Source of the DNA: Paraburkholderia sp. CNPSo 3274
GTDB lineage: Bacteria > Pseudomonadota > Gammaproteobacteria > Burkholderiales > Burkholderiaceae
Length of the DNA stretch: 64,000 bases
Assembly (NCBI RefSeq): GCF_024206475.1
Contig: NZ_JAMBPR010000020.1
Span: 1-64,000 of the forward strand
Direction of reading: 5' to 3'
Position 1 is the stretch's first letter, and each line of letters opens with the position of its first letter. Positions 52,805 to 62,060 of this stretch are shown piece after piece. The translations under genes were made by a program, and so were the position numbers. A model generated the notes under the pieces. The model made no database searches, had not been told where the DNA came from, and saw nothing but the letters and a program-made list of their open reading frames with translations.

Positions 52805-53371
52805 CTCGCGAATTCTCGCCAGGCCGTAACACCAGGGCGTGCACAGGATCCGAGGTGACGGCCGCATCGCTTCAAGCCTCCCGAAAAAGCTCACCTCACG
52901 CACTGCGCGGCGCACAGCGGCATGCCGCAACGTCCAGGACCAGAACGTTCGCGCAGCGGGCGGACGTCTGTGGCGAAAGGAAATTTTCGCGAAAATGGGG
53001 GGCGTCTCGCGAGCGCGTCGGGTGCATGACGGTGTCGACGGTGCGCTCGTATCGAGGTCCTGTAAAACCTCACCTTTGGCAAAGCGGCGCCAACCTGCAC
53101 GTCTATCCCGTTCCAACCCCATCAAACCTTTAGTCGACGGGACGAATGCCGTGTATCATTCGGTCCCGGCGCCTTTTCGCTTTTTTGCGCGGGCATCCCC
53201 GGGACATTCCCGATCGCTCGTGCTATTCGCCGCGCCTGGGCGGTCCGCGCACTGCGGCCGCACGCGCCGCATGTGTTGCTTGAAAACGCGCCCGCAAGCG
53301 CCGCCGCGCTCGCCGCAACCCCCGCCGCGCGGCCCGGTTGCCCGAATTCATCCGTGATACCCGCCCTATCC
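52805..53371. other. 567-bp region between the H-NS gene and prfC
   Basis: No supported gene. It contains a -10-like TATCAT at 53154-53159 and an imperfect hairpin at 53139-53167 (GGGACGAATG / CATTC-G-GTCCC). The leader before prfC would be around 200 nt. Confidence 0.45.
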
Positions 53372-54973
53372 ATGTCAGTTGCCGAACTTAGACGCCGCCG
53401 CACGTTCGCGGTCATTTCTCACCCGGACGCGGGCAAGACCACGCTCACCGAAAAACTGCTGCTGTTTTCGGGCGCGATCCAGATCGCCGGTACCGTGAAG
53501 GGCAAGAAGAGCGGCCGCTTCGCGACCTCCGACTGGATGGAGATCGAAAAGCAGCGCGGCATTTCGGTCGCCAGCTCGGTCATGCAGTTCGAGTACGGCG
53601 ACGCCGTCATCAACCTGCTCGACACGCCGGGCCACGAGGACTTCTCGGAAGACACCTACCGCGTGCTCACGGCGGTCGACGCGGCCGTGATGGTGATCGA
53701 CGGCGCGAACGGCGTGGAAGCGCAAACGCTCAAGCTGCTCGAAGTCTGCCGCAGCCGCAAGACGCCCATTCTCACGTTCATCAACAAGCTCGACCGCGAA
53801 GTGCGCGAGCCGCTCGATCTGCTCGACGAAATCGAGCAGCACCTTGGCGTGGCCGCCGTGCCTTTCACCTGGCCGATCGGCATGGGCAAGGAGTTCCAGG
53901 GCGTGTACGACATCCAGCGCGACCAGGTACGCGTGTTCCGCGCGGGCCAGGAGTCGCTTGGCGGCGCGGTGGAAACGCTCCAGAACATCAGCGAAGAAGA
54001 TGGCGAAGCGCGCTTCGGCTATCACTGGAAGCGCACCAAGGAAGAAGTCGAGCTGATCACGGGCGCGACGCCCGCCTTCGATCGCGACGCCTTCCTCGCG
54101 GGCGAGCAGTCGCCGGTGCTGTTCGGCTCGGCGATCAACAACTTCGGCGTGAAGGAAATTCTCGACGCCCTGGTCGATCTCGCGCCGCCGCCGTCGCCGC
54201 GCATGGCCGTGCAGCGTCCGGTCTCGCCCGATGAGCCGAAGTTCACGGGCGTCGTGTTCAAGGTGCAGGCCAACATGGACCTCGCGCACCGCGACCGCGT
54301 AGCGTTCATCCGCGTGTGCTCGGGCCATTTCGAGCGCGGCATGCAGTTGAAGGTCACGCGCAACAACAAGACCTTCCGCGCGAACAACGTGGTGAGCTTC
54401 CTGTCGCAGCGCCGTGAAACCGTGGCCGAGGCGTACCCGGGAGACATCATCGGTATTCCTAACCACGGCACGCTGAGTCTCGGCGACACGCTCACCGAAG
54501 GCGAAGACCTGCAATTCACGGGTCTGCCGTTCTTCGCGCCGGAAATTTTCCAGACCATCGAGGTGGTCGATCCGATGCGCGCGAAGCAACTGGGCGAAGC
54601 GCTCAAGCAGCTTGGCGAAGAGGGCGCGATCCAGGTGTTCCGCCCGATCCATGGCGGCGCGACGATTCTGGGCGCGGTTGGCCAACTGCAGTTCGAAGTG
54701 GTGTCGCACCGCCTCGCGGCCGAGTACAAGGTTGCCGTGCGCCTGATGCCCGCGCGCTATCGACTCTCGCGCTGGGTGACCTGCGACGATCCCACCGAGC
54801 TGCGCCGCTTCACCGATTCGTACGAGGCCCGCATGGCCTACGACGCGTCGAACGCGCCGACTTATCTCGCCTCGCACGTCTCCGAAATCGAGGTCGCGCA
54901 AAAGGCCTGGCCGAAGATCGTGTTCAACGAACTGCGCGAGCATTCCGGCGCGCCGTTCCGCAAGTCGATGTAA
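53372..54973 (+). CDS. prfC: Peptide chain release factor 3
   Basis: A 533-residue translational GTPase. G1 is SHPDAGKTTLTEKLL, G2 includes the KQRGISVASSVMQFEY switch, G3 is LLDTPGHEDFSEDTYR and G4 is TFINKLDRE. Domains II and III follow. RF3 speeds release of RF1 and RF2 from the ribosome after termination. The start MSVAELRRRRTF at 53372 gives the family length, but no good Shine-Dalgarno sequence lies before it; an in-frame GTG at 53354 is no better placed. Confidence 0.95.
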   Translation: MSVAELRRRRTFAVISHPDAGKTTLTEKLLLFSGAIQIAGTVKGKKSGRFATSDWMEIEKQRGISVASSVMQFEYGDAVINLLDTPGHEDFSEDTYRVLTAVDAAVMVIDGANGVEAQTLKLLEVCRSRKTPILTFINKLDREVREPLDLLDEIEQHLGVAAVPFTWPIGMGKEFQGVYDIQRDQVRVFRAGQESLGGAVETLQNISEEDGEARFGYHWKRTKEEVELITGATPAFDRDAFLAGEQSPVLFGSAINNFGVKEILDALVDLAPPPSPRMAVQRPVSPDEPKFTGVVFKVQANMDLAHRDRVAFIRVCSGHFERGMQLKVTRNNKTFRANNVVSFLSQRRETVAEAYPGDIIGIPNHGTLSLGDTLTEGEDLQFTGLPFFAPEIFQTIEVVDPMRAKQLGEALKQLGEEGAIQVFRPIHGGATILGAVGQLQFEVVSHRLAAEYKVAVRLMPARYRLSRWVTCDDPTELRRFTDSYEARMAYDASNAPTYLASHVSEIEVAQKAWPKIVFNELREHSGAPFRKSM

Positions 54974-55212
54974 CACGCGCGGCGCGTTCGCGCCGCGTTC
55001 ACAAACCAGGCGAAGTTCCTTCTCGCTCATCGTGGTGTCACACGCCCGGCATGGCGTGCGACGCCATGCCGCCGCATCTGCGCTCACGCGCGCCGGGCGA
55101 AAAACGCGCACCGCCTGCGCGCTTGCCCTATCCTCTTCTCGTAACGGTAAAAGACGACAAATGGGCGCCCGCCTGCGCGGCGCGCGCCTCGCCAGACCAA
55201 CGAGGAGTGCCC

Positions 55213-57576
55213 GTGACCGTACGCAATCTCGATGCAGTGTTCCAGCCGAAATCCGTGGCCGTGATCGGCGCTTCGCAGCGCCCCGGCAGCATCGGCAGCA
55301 TGGTGTGGCGGCGGCTGATCGAAGGCGGCTTCACGAGCCCGCTCTGGGCCGTGAATCCGCGCCATGCGGGCGACTTCGAGGCGTTCGACGGCCGACCCGT
55401 GCTCGCCGACGCGGGCGACCTGCCCGAGGCGCCCGGTATTGCCATCATTTGCACGCGGCCCGCCACGTGGCCCGCGCTCGTGCATCGACTCGGCGGCATG
55501 GGCACGCGCGCGGCGATCATCGTCGGCGAGGTGCGCGACGAGGCCGATCAGGCCGACCTGCGCCATGCGCTGGCGGCGGCGCGCCCGCATCTGCTGCGTA
55601 TCGTCGGCCCCGGCAGTCTCGGCGCGCTCACGCCCGCGCTCAACGCGCAACTGGGCGCGGCGGCATCGATTGCGCGCAAGGGGGGCGTGGCGTGGGTTTC
55701 GCAGTCCAACGCCCTCACCAACGCGGTGCTGCGCTGGGCCGCCCCGCGCGGCCTGGGCTTTTCGCATGTGATCGCGCTCGGCGACGAAGCCGACGTCGAC
55801 GTGGGCGACGTGCTCGACTATCTCGCGAGCGACCCGAGCACGCGCGCCATCCTGCTCGAAGTGGACACGATCCGTGCGGCGCGCAAGTTCATGTCGGCGG
55901 CGCGCGCGGCGGCGCGCAACAAACCCGTGCTCGCGCTGCGCAGCGGCCGCGACGACAAGGGCGATGCGCTCTACACGGCGGCGTTCCGGCGCGCGGGCCT
56001 CGTACGCGTCGACACGCTCGACGACCTGCTCGACGAAATCGAAACGCTCGGCGTGGGCCGCGTGGCCGCGAGCGACACGGCCACGCTCATCACGAGCGAC
56101 CGCGGCGTGGCTGCGCTGGCGCGCGACGCCTTCATGAAAGCCGGCGACACGCTCGCACGCTGGAACGACGAAGCGCTCGCGGCCATCCAGGCCGCGCTGC
56201 CGCACGCGCAGGCCGGTAATCCGCTCGTGCTCGGCGACACTGCGAAGCCCGAGCACTTCGGCCTCGCGCTGCAAACGCTCGCCACGCACCGCTCGAGCGG
56301 CACGGCGTTCGTCGTGCACGCGCCCACCCACAGCGCGCCTGTGGATGCGGTGGCGCGCACGCTGATCGAGCAACAGCGTTTCGCGTATCGCGGCATGCTC
56401 GCGTGCTTCTTCGGCGGCGTGGACGAAGCAACGCGCGACGAACTGCACGCACACGGCATTCCGGTGCACACCACGCCGCGGCGTCTGGCGCGCGCGTTTG
56501 CGCGTCTCGTCGATTACCGGCTGGGCCGTGAGCTATTGATGCAGACGCCGGAGACGATGCCCGCCCAGGGCCCGGCCGCGATCGAGGCCGCGCAGGGCGA
56601 AGCGCGCGCGGCGCTGGCGGCCGGGCGCACGGAACTGAAAGGGGAGGAGGCGGGCAGATTGCTGGCCTTGTTCGGGCTCGCCACGCAGGCGCAGGACGAA
56701 CCGGGCGTGAAGCCGGTGGTGGACGTGTCGGTCGAGTTTCGCGACGACGACAACTTCGGCCCGGTGTTCCGTTTCGCCGCGCCTTCGCCGGACGATTTTT
56801 CGCCGCCGCTGCGCGTGTACAGCCTCCCGCCGTTGAACCCTGTGCTCTCGCGCGACATCGTCGCGCACTCGCCCTATGCGCGCTACGCGGCGCCCGAGCC
56901 GACGCTGGCCGCGCTCACCGAGCTATCGCAGTTCGTGTGCGAGGTGCGGGAAATCGTGGGCTTGCGTCTGACGCTGCGTGTGCTGCCCGAGGCGGTCGTG
57001 GTCGTCGCCCCCTGCCTGCAGATTGCGGAAAAGCGCAGCCGCTTCGCGATCATGCCGTATCCGCGGCGGCTGGAAGAATCGCTAGATTGGCACGGCGAGC
57101 GCCTCACGATCCGCCCGATCCGTCCCGAAGACGAGGCCATGCACGCCGCGTTCGTCGCGTCGATGACGCCCGACGACTTGCGCCTGCGCTTCTTCTCGGC
57201 GGTGCGCAGCTTCGATCACACACAGCTCGCGCGCATGACGCAAATCGACTATGACCGCGAGATGGCGCTGATTGCGGTCGTGCAGGGCGACGACGGCGAG
57301 CCGCGCACGCTGGGCGTGGTGCGCGCCGTGGCCGATCCGGACAACGAGACCGCCGAGTTCGCGGTCGCGATTCTGTCGAATCTCAAGCGGGGCGGCCTTG
57401 GCCGCTTGCTGATGTCGCGCATCATCGCGTACGTGCGCTCGCGCGGCACGCACTGGCTGCTCGGCGAGGCGCTGCGCGAGAACGCGCCGATGATCGGCCT
57501 CGCGCGCGCTTGCGGCTTCACCGTCACGCCCACGGAAGACCCAGGCGTGGTCGGTTTTCGCATGCCGCTCGACTGA
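55213..57576 (+). CDS. Degenerate acyl-CoA synthetase (NDP-forming)-GNAT fusion
   Basis: A 787-residue protein. It starts with a CoA-binding domain (FQPKSVAVIGASQRPGSIGS, about 1-130) and a succinyl-CoA-synthetase-like region (to about 430). It ends with a GNAT acetyltransferase (about 625-787, RLTIRPIRPEDEAMHAAFVA, GGLGRLLMSRIIAYVRSRGT). PatZ/Pat-type acetyltransferases have this layout, but here the SHTGALAG-type phosphohistidine motif is replaced by a short GRDDKGDALY and the ATP-grasp part is reduced to a short Asp/Pro-rich stretch. The ligase half is therefore probably inactive and regulatory, and the GNAT part may acetylate proteins. The GTG start at 55213 follows GAGGAG. Confidence 0.83.
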   Translation: MTVRNLDAVFQPKSVAVIGASQRPGSIGSMVWRRLIEGGFTSPLWAVNPRHAGDFEAFDGRPVLADAGDLPEAPGIAIICTRPATWPALVHRLGGMGTRAAIIVGEVRDEADQADLRHALAAARPHLLRIVGPGSLGALTPALNAQLGAAASIARKGGVAWVSQSNALTNAVLRWAAPRGLGFSHVIALGDEADVDVGDVLDYLASDPSTRAILLEVDTIRAARKFMSAARAAARNKPVLALRSGRDDKGDALYTAAFRRAGLVRVDTLDDLLDEIETLGVGRVAASDTATLITSDRGVAALARDAFMKAGDTLARWNDEALAAIQAALPHAQAGNPLVLGDTAKPEHFGLALQTLATHRSSGTAFVVHAPTHSAPVDAVARTLIEQQRFAYRGMLACFFGGVDEATRDELHAHGIPVHTTPRRLARAFARLVDYRLGRELLMQTPETMPAQGPAAIEAAQGEARAALAAGRTELKGEEAGRLLALFGLATQAQDEPGVKPVVDVSVEFRDDDNFGPVFRFAAPSPDDFSPPLRVYSLPPLNPVLSRDIVAHSPYARYAAPEPTLAALTELSQFVCEVREIVGLRLTLRVLPEAVVVVAPCLQIAEKRSRFAIMPYPRRLEESLDWHGERLTIRPIRPEDEAMHAAFVASMTPDDLRLRFFSAVRSFDHTQLARMTQIDYDREMALIAVVQGDDGEPRTLGVVRAVADPDNETAEFAVAILSNLKRGGLGRLLMSRIIAYVRSRGTHWLLGEALRENAPMIGLARACGFTVTPTEDPGVVGFRMPLD

Positions 57577-57594
57577 GCCGGCGCGCCTCGCTGC

Positions 57595-58140
57595 TTAAGC
57601 GGCCAGCTTCGCGAGCGCGTCGTCGATCTGGCCGCGCGTGAGTGCGAGCTCTTCGAGCCAGGCCTCGCCATACTGCGCGCCGGTTTCCTTCTCCAGCCGC
57701 GCGATGGTCGCGGCGCAGCGCGCGCTGTCCTTGGGCGTGGCGATGAACGCCTTCACCGACTGGCCGCCCTGGAACGCCTCGAACAGCGGCGTGCGGATTT
57801 CGTCGGGCAGCACGCGCGTGGTCCACTGGTGCGTCTTGCCGTTGAAGGTGAGCGAAGGCGGCAGCACGCGCTCCTTGCGCGTGGCCGGAATCAGGCCGAA
57901 ATTGCGCGCGGCTTCGGCGATCTGCTCGGCCGTGAAAAGCTCCTCAGGGGCGATCTCGAATTGCGCGATGGCGGTTTCGACGGTTTTCATCGCGTCGGCG
58001 CGGTCGTCGCGTTTTTTCTGCGCGCGCGCGACGATGTCGCGCAGCTCGTCGGCTTCGTCGGGCGTGATCGTGAAGCTCGCCTGTTTCTGCTGAAGCTCGG
58101 AAAAGCGCTGGAATTCTTGATCGGTCAGGAGTTTCGCCAT
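57595..58140 (-). CDS. Hypothetical protein
   Basis: A 181-residue soluble protein without signal or membrane helix. The first 80 residues are charged and helical (MAKLLTDQEFQRFSELQQKQ, DIVARAQKKRDDRADAMKTV) and could form a coiled coil. A middle segment (RVLPPSLTFNGKTHQWTTRV) may be a small beta domain, and the C-terminus is helical again. No family recognised. AGGAG is upstream of the ATG at 58140. It converges with the synthetase-GNAT gene, 18 bp apart. Confidence 0.7.
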   Translation of the reverse strand: MAKLLTDQEFQRFSELQQKQASFTITPDEADELRDIVARAQKKRDDRADAMKTVETAIAQFEIAPEELFTAEQIAEAARNFGLIPATRKERVLPPSLTFNGKTHQWTTRVLPDEIRTPLFEAFQGGQSVKAFIATPKDSARCAATIARLEKETGAQYGEAWLEELALTRGQIDDALAKLAA

Positions 58141-58315
58141 GAGTTTGGAGTACTGGGTTTCGAATGTGCGGCCGCCATGCAAGGCGCACAGGTTCTTTGA
58201 GAGGGCCGCCATTCTAACCGTTTTGCGTGGCCGGCTTCCATTTGCGCAATGGCGTACTTGCATGCGCGCGCCTGGCGGGTAAACATCGAAGTTTCGTACT
58301 GAGCGCCGCTGTGCG

Positions 58316-59149
58316 TCAGGGCGCGCCGTCCTCGCGAAACATCGACAAGGTCTGCACGGTCGCGCTCAGCATTTGCGTTGCCTCGTCGAGCGAGGGCGCG
58401 ACATAGTCGTCGATGCGCTTGAGGAACGGGCAGGTGAGCGCCGCGATCGCCTGCCCCGAGGGCCCGAGCACCGGAAACGTCACGTCCGTCACGCCGAAAA
58501 TCTGCTGACTGTCCTTGCGCGAGAAGCCCGCCTCGCGCACCTGCTCGCACGCGGCTTCCAGCGCCGCGTGGTCGATCGCCACCTCGCCCTTCACCTTCGT
58601 ATGCTCCGCGAGCATGTGCGCGCGCTGCTCCGGCGTTTGCCAGGCGAGGAGCGTGCGGCCCGAGCTCGTATCGACGAGACCCACGCGCGAACCCAGCCGC
58701 ACCGCGATGCCCCACGTGCCCGGTCCGTCCACCTGTGCGATCACGAGCAGGTTGCCGCGGTCGTACACGGCGAGATGGCAGGACTGCTCGGCTTCGTCGG
58801 CGAAGCGCTGCATGAGCGGCAGCGCTTCCGAGATCAGGCGCTCCATGGGCGGGTGACGATGGGCGAGCGCGAAGAGTTTCAGGCTCAGCGCATAGCGGTC
58901 GCCGCCTTCCGAACGGATGACGTATTGCCGCGCCACCAGCCGCTCGAGCATGCGGTAGATCTCGCTCGCGTTACGACCCAGCGCCTTCGTGATCTCGGCG
59001 CGCGTGAGGCCGGCGCGCTGCTCCGCAAGCAGTTCGAGAATGTCGAGCCCCTTGTCCAGCGCAGGCGCGCGATAGCGATCGGCGTCGTCTTTCTCGTCGG
59101 CTTCTTCGGGCACGGTGTCCATCTGGCCTCTTTTCGCGTTCTTTTCCAT
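58316..59149 (-). CDS. IclR-family regulator of the sugar ABC/UxaA operon
   Basis: A 277-residue IclR regulator. The N-terminal wHTH is ALDKGLDILELLAEQRAGLT, RAEITKALGRNASEIYRMLE, and the effector domain includes SCHLAVYDRGNLLVIAQVDG and SSGRTLLAWQTPEQRAHML. It is divergent from the sugar ABC operon across 233 bp and most likely controls it in response to a sugar acid. GGGGAC lies before the ATG at 59149. Confidence 0.86.
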   Translation of the reverse strand: MEKNAKRGQMDTVPEEADEKDDADRYRAPALDKGLDILELLAEQRAGLTRAEITKALGRNASEIYRMLERLVARQYVIRSEGGDRYALSLKLFALAHRHPPMERLISEALPLMQRFADEAEQSCHLAVYDRGNLLVIAQVDGPGTWGIAVRLGSRVGLVDTSSGRTLLAWQTPEQRAHMLAEHTKVKGEVAIDHAALEAACEQVREAGFSRKDSQQIFGVTDVTFPVLGPSGQAIAALTCPFLKRIDDYVAPSLDEATQMLSATVQTLSMFREDGAP

Positions 59150-59230
59150 TCGATCGTCCCCAGGGAAATCACGGACCCATGCTGCACTGCACATCGCTTG
59201 ACCTTGTGATGTGCGTATATGAATAATACG

Positions 59231-59242
59231 TTCACTGGTGAA
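59231..59242. promoter_or_regulatory. Candidate IclR operator
   Basis: TTCACTGGTGAA has perfect 5-bp arms with a 2-bp centre, in an AT-rich stretch between the divergent IclR and ABC genes. Another inverted repeat (CGTAT / ATACG) lies just upstream. Short TTCA/TGAA palindromes are common for IclR-family regulators. Confidence 0.4.
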
Positions 59243-59382
59243 TAAAAACCAGCGTCGTCAGGTAAGGAAGAGGCAGTTGCAACGGGTCGCCGGCGCTTCG
59301 AGCATTCCACGTGGGCGCGGCAAACACATGCGATTCATCAACGACAGAATCGGCGCGCGAGGCGCGTCGACAGGAGACACAC

Positions 59383-60465
59383 ATGGCGTTCGCATCCGGG
59401 CTCTCGAAGGCCCGCCGCTCCACCGGAATTCACCAGGCGCGCGGCGCCTTCGCCCGCGCCGCCACAAAGACGCTGTGCGTCGCCGCGGCCTGTGCTGCGG
59501 CGTTCGGCGCGTCGGGTGCAACCCACGCAGCCGAACTCGGCAAGGTTGGCCTTGGCCTGCCGCTCCTCACCTCGCCGTTCTGGCAGTCGTACAACAACTA
59601 CCTCGGCGTCTATGCGAAGCAGGACGGCATCGACATCCTCGCGCCCGTGAACTCGAACAACGATCCCGCCCAGCAGATCACGGACATGAACAACATGATC
59701 AATCTGGGCGCGAAGGGCATCGTGGTCGGGCCGATCGATTCGGCGGCGATCAGCCGCGCGCTCGGCAACGCGGCGCAGAAAGACGTGAAGGTCGTGGCCG
59801 TGGACGTCGCGCCCACGCAGGGCAACGTGGCGATGGTCGTGCGCGCCGACAATCGCGCGTACGGCGAGCAGGCCTGCAAATACATCGGCGAGCACGTGAA
59901 GTCGGGCAAGGTCGTGCAGATCATGGGCGACCTGGCCTCGGTGAATGGCCGCGACCGTTCGGAAGCGTTCCGCGCGTGCCTGAAGCACTATCCGAATCTG
60001 TCGCTGCTCGAAATTCCGGCTGCCTGGAAGGGCGACGTAGCGGCGAGCGCACTGGACAGCCTGCTCACCGCGAACCCCGACGTGAAGGGCATCTACATGC
60101 AGGCGGGCGGTGTGTATCTCTCGCCCACGCTGCAAACGCTGCGCCGCAAGCAGTTGCTCTTTCCGGCGGGCGATCCGAAGCACATCGTGATCGTTTCCAA
60201 TGACGGCATTCCGCAGGAGTTCGAAGCAATCCGCAAGGGCGAGATCGATGCGACCGTATCGCAGCCCGCCGACCTCTATGCGAGGTACGGCCTCTACTAC
60301 ATCAAGGCCGCGCTGGAAGGCAAGACGTTCAAGCCGGGCAAGACCGATCACGACAGCACCATCATCCAGCTGCAGTCCGGCATTCTCGAAGACCAGTTAC
60401 CGGCGCCGCTCGTGACGAAGCAAAACGTCGACGACAAGAACCTGTGGGGCAACACCGTCAAATGA
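59383..60465 (+). CDS. Sugar ABC transporter substrate-binding protein (ribose type)
   Basis: A 360-residue periplasmic binding protein. The export signal is long (about 1-47, KTLCVAAACAAAFGASGATH then AA). The mature part is of the RbsB/LacI fold (LGKVGLGLPLLTSPFWQSYN, GAKGIVVGPIDSAAISRALG, VVAVDVAPTQGNVAMVVRAD, GIYMQAGGVYLSPTLQTLRR). AGGAGAC lies before the ATG. Its stop overlaps the ATPase start (ATGA). The ligand is probably a sugar or sugar acid linked to the UxaA genes downstream. Confidence 0.87.
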   Translation: MAFASGLSKARRSTGIHQARGAFARAATKTLCVAAACAAAFGASGATHAAELGKVGLGLPLLTSPFWQSYNNYLGVYAKQDGIDILAPVNSNNDPAQQITDMNNMINLGAKGIVVGPIDSAAISRALGNAAQKDVKVVAVDVAPTQGNVAMVVRADNRAYGEQACKYIGEHVKSGKVVQIMGDLASVNGRDRSEAFRACLKHYPNLSLLEIPAAWKGDVAASALDSLLTANPDVKGIYMQAGGVYLSPTLQTLRRKQLLFPAGDPKHIVIVSNDGIPQEFEAIRKGEIDATVSQPADLYARYGLYYIKAALEGKTFKPGKTDHDSTIIQLQSGILEDQLPAPLVTKQNVDDKNLWGNTVK

Positions 60466-62060
60466 ACGATCGAACGAGCGATCGGGCCGTAGCGGATAGC
60501 GCGCCGCCGTGGGGCGGTGCGCTATCGGTGGGCAGCCGCGAGGCGGCCATGCGAGCCCGCCTGCCGGTAGTCGAGGCGAGCGGCGTGACGAAGCGTTATG
60601 GCTCCACCGCGGCGCTCGCCGACGTGAGCCTGCGCGTGATGGCCGGCGAATCGCACGCGCTGGTGGGCCGTAACGGCGCGGGCAAGTCCACGCTCGTTTC
60701 GATCCTCACCGGCCTGCGCAAGCCCGACGAAGGCAGCGTGCGCTTCAACGGCGAGGCGGCGCCCGCCATCTCCGATCGCGATGCATGGCGCGAGCGCGTG
60801 GCCTGCGTGTATCAGCATTCGACGATCATTCGCGATCTCACGGTCGCGGAGAACCTCTTCATCAATCGCCAGCCAAGGCGGCGCGGGGTGATCGACTGGT
60901 CAACCATGCGCCGCGACGCGCGTGCGCTGCTCGACCACTGGCGCATCGACGTGCGCGAGGACGCGCGCGCGGGCGACCTCACGGTCGAAGCGCGCCAGCT
61001 CGTGGAGATCGCACGGGCGCTTTCGTATGGCGCGCGTTTCATCATCCTCGACGAACCGACCGCGCAGCTCGACGGCGAGGAAATCAAGCGCCTCTTCCGG
61101 CGTATCGACGAATTGCAGCGCGACGGCGTGACGTTCCTGTTCATTTCGCACCATTTGCAGGAGGTGTACGAGATTTGCCAGGCCGTCACGGTGCTGCGCG
61201 ACGCGCGGCACATCGTGAGCGCGAGCGTGGCCGAATTGCCGCGCGAGCGGCTCATCGAAGCCATGACGGGCGAGCGCGGCGGCCTGAATGTCGCCGATGC
61301 GGCGGCGCGCGCGGCGCTGCCCGCCAACGCGCCGCTCGCGCTCGAAGTGCGTGGGCTCACGGGTCATGACTATCGCGACGTGTCGTTCACGCTAAAGCGT
61401 GGCGAAGTGGTGGGCCTCACGGGCGCGACGAGCAGCGGCCGCACGAGCGTGGGCGAGGCGGTTGCGGGACTCTCGGCGCAGCGCGCGGGCGAGATTCGCG
61501 TGAAAGGCGCGCTGCTCACGCCCGGCGACGTGCCCGCGGCGCTCGCGAGCGGCGTGGGCTGCGTGCCGAAGGACCGCCATCGCGAAGGGCTCGTGCTCAC
61601 GCAGTCGGTGGCCGAGAACGCTTCCATTACGATTGCGGGCCTGCTCGGGCGCTTCGGTTTCGCACCGCCGGCGAAGAAGCAGGCATTTGGCAAGCGCATG
61701 ATCGAGGCGCTCGGCATCGTTGCGCAAGGCCCGGATCATGTGGTTTCGGGGCTTTCGGGCGGAAACCAGCAAAAGGTGGTGATGGCGCGCGCATTGGCAA
61801 GCAATCCTGACGTTCTCGTGCTGATCGACCCCACGGCGGGCGTGGACGTAAAGTCGAAGGAAGCGTTGCTCTCGGTCGTGGATCGCGTGCGCGACGAAGG
61901 CAAGGCCGTGCTCGTGGTGTCGAGCGAACTCGACGACTTGCGCACCTGCGACCGCGTGCTCGTGATGTTTCGCGGCGAGGTGGTCGCCGAAATGGCGGCC
62001 GGATGGCAGGACCACGAACTGATCGCATCGATTGAAGGAGTCGATCTCCATGAAGAATAG
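60462..62060 (+). CDS. Sugar ABC transporter ATP-binding protein (RbsA type)
   Basis: A 532-residue double ATPase. In the first half Walker A is GRNGAGKSTLVSIL and Walker B is RFIILDEPTAQLDG. In the second half Walker A is the usual degenerate GATSSGRTS, with signature VVSGLSGGNQQKVVMARAL and Walker B VLVLIDPTAGVDV. Only the first site is expected to hydrolyse ATP efficiently. A 30-residue N-terminal extension precedes the first domain. It overlaps the permease gene by 11 bp. Confidence 0.92.
   Translation: MNDRTSDRAVADSAPPWGGALSVGSREAAMRARLPVVEASGVTKRYGSTAALADVSLRVMAGESHALVGRNGAGKSTLVSILTGLRKPDEGSVRFNGEAAPAISDRDAWRERVACVYQHSTIIRDLTVAENLFINRQPRRRGVIDWSTMRRDARALLDHWRIDVREDARAGDLTVEARQLVEIARALSYGARFIILDEPTAQLDGEEIKRLFRRIDELQRDGVTFLFISHHLQEVYEICQAVTVLRDARHIVSASVAELPRERLIEAMTGERGGLNVADAAARAALPANAPLALEVRGLTGHDYRDVSFTLKRGEVVGLTGATSSGRTSVGEAVAGLSAQRAGEIRVKGALLTPGDVPAALASGVGCVPKDRHREGLVLTQSVAENASITIAGLLGRFGFAPPAKKQAFGKRMIEALGIVAQGPDHVVSGLSGGNQQKVVMARALASNPDVLVLIDPTAGVDVKSKEALLSVVDRVRDEGKAVLVVSSELDDLRTCDRVLVMFRGEVVAEMAAGWQDHELIASIEGVDLHEE

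Noticed and set aside
52839..53357. A 172-codon plus-strand frame between the H-NS gene and prfC
   Set aside because: Low-quality basic sequence without ribosome-binding site or family features.
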